Assembly (NCBI GenBank): GCA_900552995.1
Contig: USBX01000071.1
Location: 1-5,673 of the forward strand
DNA: 5,673 nucleotides
Direction of reading: 5' to 3'
Origin: an uncultured Collinsella sp.
GTDB taxonomy: Bacteria; Actinomycetota; Coriobacteriia; Coriobacteriales; Coriobacteriaceae
The notes under the pieces were generated by a model that saw nothing but the letters and a program-made list of their open reading frames with translations, searched no databases and had not been told where the DNA came from. The stretch's first letter is position 1. Each line of letters begins with the position of its first letter. The position numbers were made by a program, and so were the translations under genes. This document shows positions 1 to 5,087 of this stretch, piece by piece.

Positions 1-49
1 ACGAGATTAGCGAGTGTCTCGTGGGCTCGGAGATGTGTATAAGAGACAG
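1..49 (+). other. Illumina Nextera (i7 side) adapter left on the contig end
   Basis: This is not genomic sequence. Bases 1-7 (ACGAGAT) match the end of the P7 primer. Bases 8-15 (TAGCGAGT) sit where the i7 index belongs and match, from memory, Nextera XT index N716. Bases 16-30 are GTCTCGTGGGCTCGG and bases 31-49 are the 19-base Tn5 mosaic end AGATGTGTATAAGAGACAG. Together they form the standard Nextera read-2 adapter in perfect order. Read on the minus strand it opens a frame that adds a false tail (CLLYTSPSPRDTR) and a false stop to the neighbouring gene. Genomic sequence starts at base 50. Confidence 0.98.
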
Positions 50-990
50 GCTTCCCAAACTGCCTGATGCGAAAGGTCCCAGGGGTCGTGCGGTTCGGGC
101 CGGCAGGGAAGGTACGGTGTCTGATACATGGGGTTCAGCAAAAAGAACGCGCCGCCCTCGCAACGGTTAGCGAACTCACGCAGCGCGCGCGTCGCCGGGC
201 GCATCTTGTTTGTTTTGAACAGCAGAATCGTGCGGGCGAGCAGGTACCAGGGGGAGTTCTCGAGTGCATCGGCTCCCACCTGTTCCTCGAGCTGGTGGGC
301 CAGGGCAAAAAAGCCGTCTTGGTCTTCCAGACGAGCGAGGGCGAGCAGCACGGTGCCTGCGGCCCGGGTGGGATAGCCTTCTGCCTTAAGGACGCGGCGG
401 GCGTAGTTGGCGGCAGCACGGTAACGAGCGCTCGCCATGCACAGCTGCGAGATGGCCTCGAGCGTGTGGAGCCACCCGATAAGCGCCGGCTCGCTCACGG
501 TAAGGTCTGCTGCGGTGACACCGTCGGCCAAAACATTATTGGTCCAATAGTGCGGGGCCTCCATATCAAACCCGGGCACGCTCTGTTGCAGGTAATCGGC
601 CGTGCTCGCCTCGAGCTTCATCAGGTCGCCCAGGCAGGCATCGACGGGCGTGTCCGCCAAAATGATGGCGAGCAGCTGGGCATCGAGGACATGCGCATCG
701 ATGCGGACGATCTTGAGCAGCTCATCGCGCATGTCGTCGAACAGGCGGTTGCGCGTCTGCTCGAACTCCTCATCGCTGCCCATGTCCTCGATGCGATGGA
801 GCTCGTCGAGCAGGTGGCGATGGACGCCGGCATAGGACAGCAGCGCCTGGGCATGCTCGGACTGCGCATACTTTTGGGGATTCGCGCTCATGTCGTTATG
901 GACAAGCTCGCGTGCTGCATCGGTGAGCTCGGGGTGCGATGCCAGATAGGTGCGCTCCAGATAGGCGGGGATGTAGGCGCTCGGATCCAT
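50..990 (-). CDS. TPR-like helical repeat protein, 3' end missing at contig end
   Basis: Partial gene: 313 codons plus two bases of the 314th (an Ala whichever third base follows) are native. The frame then runs into adapter and stops falsely at 7..9, so the true C-terminus is unknown. The ATG at 990 has a strong ribosome site (AAGGGAGGAG, 998..1007, spacer 7) and overlaps the stop of the upstream gene as TAATG, so translational coupling is likely. The protein is acidic and helical, with no signal peptide or membrane segment, so it is probably cytoplasmic. A TPR-like helix pair lies at about residues 184-222 (SARYRAAANYARRVL followed by AGTVLLALARLED), and another at about 246-275 (SPWYLLARTILLFKTNKMRP, then RALREFANRC). 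It aligns with the upstream gene product over most of its length, so the two are paralogues. From memory the last third recalls ST7-type TPR proteins, but weakly. No catalytic motif is visible. It is probably a scaffold or partner-binding protein. Confidence 0.85.
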
Positions 991-2066
991 TAGAGGTCTC
1001 CTCCCTTAAACGGCAATCCCTGTTCGGCCGCGCGCAGGATTCGTTCGTCGATCTGGGAGCGCACGATGTCGTTGGTGGCGACCCAGGCGGCAAAGCTGGC
1101 GTTGTCGGGCGCGCCTAGGCCCTCCTGCAGCACCGGCGTCGCCTCGGACAGGGCAAGGACGAGCTCATCGGTGGAGCCTGCACCCACGTTGACGCGGGCA
1201 TAGACGCCATCGGGAAACTCGGTTTGGAAGTAGAGCGCCTCGGCTGCGTGCGGGCACGAGCGCGCAAGGATGCGCAGGTAGTGCTCGGCGCCCTCGTAAT
1301 CCAGCTCGCGCCAGGCAGCGCTCATCAGCGCAATGAGCGTCCACGGGTCCAGGTTGCGCTCTGCGTCCTTGGAACGGCGGCGCAGCGGCGTGTTGGCAAG
1401 ATAGGGGACGGAGTGGGCAGAGCGAAAGCGCTTGAGCTCCTCAGCGGGGTATTCGAGCTTTGCCATGGCGAGCATTGCGGTGTGGCGGACGCCAGCAGGA
1501 TCGTTGGGGGCAAAGTCGAGGCTGCGGTTTGCGGCTTCGAGCGACATGCGGTAGCGGCCGCTAATGAGCGCGCGCGATGCCAAGGCGGCAAGCCAGCGCA
1601 GGTAGGGACGGCGGGTCAGGTCGCCTGCGGCCTCACGCTCGTAGGGGTCCTGAGCCGAGGCAATCTTGAGCGCCAGATCGTGCTCCACCTCGTCGCACTT
1701 GGATACCAGATACTGCACGTATTCCTCGTTGGATTCGGCGGTGAGGGCGGTCAGCATGCGCTGGGCGTCCCAGTTGGTGGGGTCGAGCGCGGCTGCCTCG
1801 CGAAGCATGTTCTCGGCGGCGGTCTCTTCCTGCTCTGCCTGGTTATCGTCAGGGATAAAGGGAATGCGGTAGTCGACAGCCTCGACCACCTTGGCAATGA
1901 GATGCCCGGCGCGGTCGCGGTCGTGCACGATGAGCGGCGCGGGGTTACGGGTGAATTGTTCCATCAGACGCTCTACGGCGGGGCCGTCGGTGAGCGGGAT
2001 ATTGTCGCGGCGCAAGGCCTCAAGAACGAGGCGATGGCAATCCTCTTGAATGGGATCGAATGCCAT
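990..2066 (-). CDS. TPR-like helical repeat protein, paralogue of the next gene
   Basis: Complete gene of 358 aa. I chose the ATG at 2066 because AAAGGAGG (plus strand 2071..2078) lies four bases upstream. A TTG in frame at 2096 would add ten residues but would translate through that ribosome site. The protein is soluble, with no signal peptide or membrane helix. The first half has helices with a TPR-like pair near 85-110 (MLREAAALDPTNWDAQRMLT). The best TPR-like unit is about 160-205: SGRYRMSLEAANRSLDFAPN, then DPAGVRHTAMLAMAKLE. A further pair at about 239-279 starts LDPWTLIALMSAAWRELDYE. The downstream product has the same order of landmarks (WL...L...RYR, then LA.A.LE, then PW.L), showing duplication and divergence. 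The two genes overlap by one base and are probably one operon transcribed away from the alcohol dehydrogenase. No enzymatic motif is visible and the function is unknown. Confidence 0.9.
   Translation of the reverse strand: MAFDPIQEDCHRLVLEALRRDNIPLTDGPAVERLMEQFTRNPAPLIVHDRDRAGHLIAKVVEAVDYRIPFIPDDNQAEQEETAAENMLREAAALDPTNWDAQRMLTALTAESNEEYVQYLVSKCDEVEHDLALKIASAQDPYEREAAGDLTRRPYLRWLAALASRALISGRYRMSLEAANRSLDFAPNDPAGVRHTAMLAMAKLEYPAEELKRFRSAHSVPYLANTPLRRRSKDAERNLDPWTLIALMSAAWRELDYEGAEHYLRILARSCPHAAEALYFQTEFPDGVYARVNVGAGSTDELVLALSEATPVLQEGLGAPDNASFAAWVATNDIVRSQIDERILRAAEQGLPFKGGDL
998..1007 (-). promoter_or_regulatory. Ribosome binding site of the downstream TPR gene
   Basis: Minus strand AAGGGAGGAG, seven bases before the ATG at 990. 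It lies inside the last codons of the upstream gene, where it encodes its Lys-Gly-Gly. It fixes the start of the second gene and supports coupled translation. Confidence 0.8.
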
Positions 2067-2070
2067 GGGG

Positions 2071-2078
2071 CCTCCTTT
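2071..2078 (-). promoter_or_regulatory. Ribosome binding site that fixes the start of the first TPR gene
   Basis: Minus strand AAAGGAGG followed by four C and the ATG at 2066. The spacer is short, but the match to the 16S tail is full. It rules against the longer TTG start at 2096. Confidence 0.8.
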
Positions 2079-2315
2079 GCTGCGGTTAGGGTTCAAATAT
2101 CTCTATATAAGGTTCTAGTTTACCCGCATGTGGCACACCGGGGGTGCCGCACTTGGACTTGCACCTTTGCACCACGAAGACGGATGTCGCACAAATGTCG
2201 GCATCCTGGACGACCGAGTGGTATCACGGTGCCGCAAACGGTCGATTTTTGGCGGCGAACGGGGTGCATTTTGGAGGGGCACAGTCCTGCCCGGGATATG
2301 TAGTCAACCTTGATA

Positions 2316-2323
2316 AAACGTTT
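2316..2323. promoter_or_regulatory. AAACGTTT palindrome, candidate operator copy 1
   Basis: A perfect 8-base palindrome with a central CG, in the context TAAAACGTTTGCC. The central CG with A/T flanks is typical of LacI/GalR/PurR-family operators; the E. coli PurR core is GCAAACGTTTGC. It lies about 90 bases upstream of the candidate -35 of the alcohol dehydrogenase. It is a candidate only; no regulator gene is present in the window. Confidence 0.35.
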
Positions 2324-2372
2324 GCCCAGCTTGGGAGTATGAATGCTGCACAAGGGTCTTCAGGGATAGAAA

Positions 2373-2380
2373 AAACGTTT
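2373..2380. promoter_or_regulatory. AAACGTTT palindrome, candidate operator copy 2
   Basis: Second perfect copy of the 8-mer, in the context AAAAAACGTTTCATC, 57 bases (between five and six helical turns) after the first. It lies just upstream of the candidate promoter at 2407..2434. Two such sites in one intergenic region are more suggestive than one, and a loop or cooperative binding is possible. A degenerate third word (GACGTTTAG) occurs at 2451..2459. Confidence 0.35.
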
Positions 2381-2406
2381 CATCATTGTTGGCTTTAGGT
2401 GAATAA

Positions 2407-2434
2407 CTGACCAACCAGAACGGTAGAATAGTAT
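2407..2434 (+). promoter_or_regulatory. Possible sigma70-type promoter of the alcohol dehydrogenase
   Basis: CTGACC (2407..2412, 4 of 6 to TTGACA), a 16-base spacer, then TAGTAT (2429..2434, 4 of 6 to TATAAT). Transcription would begin near 2441, giving a leader of about 125 bases. Each box is weak, and TAGAAT at 2424..2429 is an alternative -10 without a partner. Low confidence. Confidence 0.3.
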
Positions 2435-2463
2435 TTGTCTGAGCGTTGAGACGTTTAGACATC

Positions 2464-2489
2464 GCGCATTGTCATCGCCGGCAACGCGC
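2464..2489 (+). promoter_or_regulatory. Leader stem-loop 1 upstream of the alcohol dehydrogenase
   Basis: GCGCATTG (2464..2471) can pair with CAACGCGC (2482..2489) around a 10-base loop, with one A-C mismatch. It is followed by AAAACGG, not a T run, so it is not a terminator. It may stabilise the leader or act in regulation. Confidence 0.35.
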
Positions 2490-2499
2490 AAAACGGTCC

Positions 2500-2526
2500 T
2501 AACGGAGCCAATCGGGTGCTCCGTTA
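2500..2526 (+). promoter_or_regulatory. Leader stem-loop 2 upstream of the alcohol dehydrogenase
   Basis: TAACGGAGC (2500..2508) pairs perfectly over nine bases with GCTCCGTTA (2518..2526) around the loop CAATCGGGT. It lies 11 bases after stem-loop 1 and 29 bases before the ribosome site. There is no T run, so it does not end transcription by itself. Possible roles are mRNA stability, a protein-binding site (as DNA, an inverted repeat) or part of an attenuator. Confidence 0.45.
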
Positions 2527-2554
2527 TATACGCAAGTCTAAGAGGGGCTTGTTT

Positions 2555-2560
2555 AGGAGG
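2555..2560 (+). promoter_or_regulatory. Strong ribosome binding site of the alcohol dehydrogenase
   Basis: AGGAGG six bases before the ATG at 2567. It decides that start over the in-frame GTG at 2516, which lies inside leader stem-loop 2 and has no ribosome site. Confidence 0.85.
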
Positions 2561-2566
2561 CACAGT

Positions 2567-3790
2567 ATGGGACGTTTTACCAATCCTCGCGATCTGTACT
2601 TTGGTGAGGGCGCTCGCCACGAGGTGAAGAACCTCAAGGGCAAGAAGGCCATCATCGTTTCTGGCGGCAGCTCTATGCGCCGCGGCGGGTTCCTGCAGGA
2701 CGTTGAGGCCGACCTCAAAGAGGCCGGCATGGAGGTCAAGCTGTTCGAGGGCGTCGAGTCCGATCCCTCCATCGAGACCGTCATGAAGGGCGCAGCCGCT
2801 ATGCGCGACTTCGAGCCCGACTGGATCGTTGCTATCGGCGGCGGTTCGCCCATCGATGCTGCTAAGGCCATGTGGGTCTTCTACGAGTATCCCGAGGAGT
2901 CCTTCGATAACATCATCCAGCCGTTCAGCTTCCCCGAGCTGCGTCAGAAGGCTCATTTCTGCGCCATCTCCTCTACCTCCGGCACCGCTACCGAGGTCAC
3001 CGCGTTCTCCGTCATTACCGACTACGCCAAGGGCATCAAGTACCCGCTGGCCGACTTCAACATCACCCCTGATGTCGCCATCGTCGACCCCGAGCTCACC
3101 TACACCATGCCCGCCAAGCTGTGCGCTCACACCGGCATGGATGCTCTGACCCACTGCATGGAGGCCTACGTTTCCACCTGCGCCTCTATGTTCACCGACG
3201 CCAACGCCCTGCACGGCATCCGCGAGATCGTCGAGTGGCTGCCCAAGTCCTATGCTGGCGACCATGAGGCCCGTCAGCACATGCACGAGGCTCAGTGCAT
3301 CGCCGGTATCGCCTTCTCCTCGGGCCTGCTCGGCATCGTTCACTCCATGGCTCACAAGACCGGTGCTGCCTTCGAGAACGGCCACATCATCCACGGTGCC
3401 GCTAACGCCATGTACCTGGGCAAGGTAATCCAGTGGAACTCCAAGGACCCGCGTGCTGCTGAGCGTTACGCTTACGTGGCCAAGGAGATCCTGCACCTTC
3501 CCGGCGAGACCAACGAGGAGCTCATCGCTGCGCTCGTCCAGAAGATTCGCGATCTCAACGACCAGCTCAACATTCCGCAGTCCATCAAGGATTACGCGAA
3601 TGGTGGCGTGAAGGTCGACGCCGAGAACCCGCAGATGGTTTCCGAGGAGGAGTTCCTCGCCAAGCTGCCCGAGATCGCTGCGAACGCCGAGACCGACGCC
3701 TGCACGCCCGAGAACCCGCGTGAGACCAAGGCTGCCGACTTCGAGAAGATCCTCAAGGCCTGCTACTACGACACCGACATCGATTTCTAA
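2567..3790 (+). CDS. Iron-containing alcohol dehydrogenase (group III, AdhE C-terminal type)
   Basis: Encodes 407 aa, a little longer than the usual ~385. It is probably a cytoplasmic aldehyde/ketone reductase acting in fermentation. The N-terminal Rossmann-like domain carries IIVSGGSSMRR (29-39) and GGGSPIDAAK (91-100). ISSTSGTATEV (134-144) follows. The helical metal domain has TGMDALTHCMEAYVS with D192 and H196, then GIVHSMAHKTG with H259 and H263, then GHIIHG with H273 and H276. Expected iron ligands are D192, H196, H259 and one of H273/H276. The sequence is closest to the ADH domain of AdhE, but stands alone without the aldehyde dehydrogenase half. The GGSS loop at 33-36 replaces the Asp typical of NAD enzymes such as FucO and resembles the GGGS of YqhD, which suggests NADPH (inference). 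Arginines are CGT/CGC only and leucines lack TTA/TTG, as in highly expressed genes. The substrate is not readable from sequence. A terminator follows directly. Confidence 0.95.
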   Translation: MGRFTNPRDLYFGEGARHEVKNLKGKKAIIVSGGSSMRRGGFLQDVEADLKEAGMEVKLFEGVESDPSIETVMKGAAAMRDFEPDWIVAIGGGSPIDAAKAMWVFYEYPEESFDNIIQPFSFPELRQKAHFCAISSTSGTATEVTAFSVITDYAKGIKYPLADFNITPDVAIVDPELTYTMPAKLCAHTGMDALTHCMEAYVSTCASMFTDANALHGIREIVEWLPKSYAGDHEARQHMHEAQCIAGIAFSSGLLGIVHSMAHKTGAAFENGHIIHGAANAMYLGKVIQWNSKDPRAAERYAYVAKEILHLPGETNEELIAALVQKIRDLNDQLNIPQSIKDYANGGVKVDAENPQMVSEEEFLAKLPEIAANAETDACTPENPRETKAADFEKILKACYYDTDIDF

Positions 3791-3811
3791 TCGACTCTTG
3801 TTATCGTAACG

Positions 3812-3857
3812 AGGGGCTCCGCACGTATCTGTACGGAGCCCCTTTCTTTTTTCTTTT
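3812..3857 (+). terminator. Rho-independent terminator after the alcohol dehydrogenase
   Basis: GGGGCTCCG (3813..3821) pairs with CGGAGCCCC (3834..3842), extended by one A-T pair, around a 12-base loop. A run of T broken by single C (3843..3857) follows. It starts 22 bases after the stop codon. It ends only 16 bases before the next ATG, leaving no room for a promoter, so some read-through into the glycerol dehydrogenase gene seems likely. Confidence 0.9.
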
Positions 3858-3873
3858 AGAGAATGGGATAGTT

Positions 3874-4974
3874 ATGGCTGCAATTTTCAATAGCCCCAGC
3901 AAGTACATCCAGGGTCCGGACGAGCTCGCCAAGCTCGGCTCCTATGTCGAGCCGCTCGGCGCTAAGGCCCTCGTCATCGTGACGCCTTCGGGCAAGAAGC
4001 GCGTCGGTGCCAAGATCGAGGGCGGCTTTGCCGAGGCTAAGGCCGAGCTGCTGTTTGAGGACTTTAACGGCGAGTGCTCCAAGGGCGAGGTCGATCGCCT
4101 GGTTGCGCTCGCTCGCGACAACGGTTGCGACATCATCGTCGGCGTCGGTGGCGGCAAGATCCTCGATACCGCTAAGGCCGTTGCCTACTACCTGGAGTCC
4201 CCGGTTATCATTTGCCCCACCATCGCCTCGACCGATGCACCGTGCTCGGCGCTTTCGGTGCTCTACACCGATGACGGCCAGTTCGATAAGTACCTGTTCC
4301 TTAAGGCAAACCCCAACATTGTCCTGATGGATACGACGGTTATCGCGGCGAGCCCGGTGCGTCTGACGGTTTCCGGTATGGGCGATGCGCTCGCAACCTA
4401 CTTTGAGGCTCAGGCGACGCACGATGCCGACGGTGGCACTTGCGCCGGCGGTAAGGGCGGAATGGCCGGCCTGGCGCTCGCCAAGCTCTGCTACGAGACG
4501 CTTATGGCCGATGGCGTCAAGGCCAAGGTCGCGCTGGAGAAGGGTGCGCTCACGCCTGCCGTCGAGCATATCATCGAGGCCAATACGCTGCTTTCGGGCA
4601 TTGGCTTTGAGAGCTCGGGCCTTGCTGCTGCTCATGCCATCCACAATGGCCTGACGATGCTGCCCGAGTGCCACGGCATGTATCACGGCGAGAAGGTCGC
4701 CTTTGGCACCATCGTCCAGCTGGTACTCGAGGATGCTCCGACTGAGAAACTCGAGGAAGTCTTGGGCTTCTGCATTGAGCTGGGCCTGCCGGTCACGATG
4801 AAGGAACTTGGCGTTGCCGAGCTTACGCGCGAGCAGGCCATGATTGTTGCCGAGGCCGCCTGCGCGCCCGATGACACCATGTGCAACATGCCGTTTGAGG
4901 TGACGCCCGAGATGGTCGCAAACGCCATCCTGGGTGCCGACGCACTGGGTCACTACTATCTCATGGATGAGTAA
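3874..4974 (+). CDS. gldA: Glycerol dehydrogenase, NAD-dependent
   Basis: Encodes 366 aa, against 367 for E. coli GldA, and is collinear with it. The enzyme interconverts glycerol and dihydroxyacetone with NAD(H) in the cytoplasm. It allows anaerobic glycerol oxidation or, in reverse, dihydroxyacetone detoxification. Visible motifs are SPSKYIQGPDEL near the N-terminus, GVGGGKILDTAK (90-101, dinucleotide binding), and TIASTDAPCSALSVLYTD (116-133) with the substrate-site D121. D171 lies in GMGDALATYFE, H254 in AAHAIHNGL and H271 in MYHGEKVAFG. The last three sit exactly at the zinc-ligand positions of E. coli GldA. The ATG at 3874 has only a weak ribosome site (GGGA, five bases upstream). No promoter fits between it and the preceding terminator, so expression probably depends on read-through. 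Another GldA-like gene follows after a second terminator. Codon use is clean and similar to the alcohol dehydrogenase. Assignment is firm; physiological direction is unknown. Confidence 0.96.
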   Translation: MAAIFNSPSKYIQGPDELAKLGSYVEPLGAKALVIVTPSGKKRVGAKIEGGFAEAKAELLFEDFNGECSKGEVDRLVALARDNGCDIIVGVGGGKILDTAKAVAYYLESPVIICPTIASTDAPCSALSVLYTDDGQFDKYLFLKANPNIVLMDTTVIAASPVRLTVSGMGDALATYFEAQATHDADGGTCAGGKGGMAGLALAKLCYETLMADGVKAKVALEKGALTPAVEHIIEANTLLSGIGFESSGLAAAHAIHNGLTMLPECHGMYHGEKVAFGTIVQLVLEDAPTEKLEEVLGFCIELGLPVTMKELGVAELTREQAMIVAEAACAPDDTMCNMPFEVTPEMVANAILGADALGHYYLMDE

Positions 4975-4986
4975 ACTAAGGCAAGG

Positions 4987-5022
4987 AAGGGGCAAAGCCG
5001 GCAGATGGCTTTGCCCCTTTTT
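4987..5022 (+). terminator. Rho-independent terminator after gldA
   Basis: GGGGCAAAGCC (4989..4999) pairs perfectly with GGCTTTGCCCC (5007..5017) around a 7-base loop and is followed by TTTTT. Two A bases before the stem can pair with the first T bases. It begins 12 bases after the gldA stop. Confidence 0.92.
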
Positions 5023-5026
5023 GCTA

Positions 5027-5057
5027 TGGTGCAAGGGGGTCAGGTTACTTTGCACCA
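5027..5057. repeat. Short inverted repeat between the two GldA genes
   Basis: TGGTGCAA (5027..5034) and TTGCACCA (5050..5057) form an 8-base perfect inverted repeat around a 15-base spacer, immediately after the terminator. The word CTTTGCACCA (5048..5057) also occurs at 2165..2174 in the divergent intergenic region. By a rough count a shared 10-mer between these two non-coding stretches is expected about 0.05-0.1 times. It may be an operator half-pair or part of a dispersed intergenic repeat. I cannot tell which. Confidence 0.4.
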
Positions 5058-5087
5058 ATCGTTGTTTGATGAAGGGCGGATTCTCGT

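Larger units (their letters stand above)
2067..2566. other. Divergent intergenic region, no convincing gene
   Basis: About 500 bases separate the start codons of the leftward TPR pair and the rightward alcohol dehydrogenase. Open frames exist on both strands (for example 2144..2398 plus and 2120..2353 minus). They lack a ribosome site, use poor codons and give low-complexity Cys/His/Arg-rich peptides, so I call none of them. The AT-rich stretch at 2095..2120 (ATATAA-like words) probably holds the TPR operon promoter, but I could not pair a -10 with a -35. The right half carries the AAACGTTT palindromes, a weak promoter and the leader hairpins listed separately. The left half has only short imperfect inverted repeats, such as GGCAC/GTGCC near 2132..2148. 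Confidence 0.75.

Noticed and set aside
67..993. Long plus-strand open frame opposite the second TPR gene
   Set aside because: It mirrors GC-rich codons of the minus gene and has no ribosome site. The minus frame has a paralogue, a strong ribosome site and coupling to the gene before it.
2067..2096. Ten-residue N-terminal extension of the first TPR protein from TTG
   Set aside because: The extension would be encoded by the ribosome binding site itself; the ATG at 2066 is far better placed.
1224..2303. 359-codon plus-strand frame opposite the first TPR gene
   Set aside because: No ribosome site, Val/Gly/His-rich shadow composition, and it runs into the intergenic region. The minus gene explains this stretch.
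2120..2398. Small open frames on both strands in the divergent intergenic region
   Set aside because: No ribosome sites, poor codon choice, and low-complexity peptides without recognisable motifs.
2516..2566. Upstream GTG start for the alcohol dehydrogenase
   Set aside because: The GTG lies in a hairpin with no ribosome site. The ATG at 2567 has AGGAGG at ideal spacing, and the family N-terminus fits it.
2097..2566. Rex operator, riboswitch, tRNA or CRISPR repeat in the intergenic region
   Set aside because: I looked for a TTGTGA...TCACAA-type palindrome, known riboswitch cores, tRNA arms and regularly spaced repeats, and saw none.
2360..3496. Minus-strand 378-codon frame opposite the alcohol dehydrogenase
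   Set aside because: A shadow of a well-conserved enzyme with strongly biased codons; the peptide resembles no family.
3856..5058. Minus-strand 400-codon frame opposite gldA
   Set aside because: It reads backwards through two terminators and an unambiguous gldA; only a GC-rich shadow.
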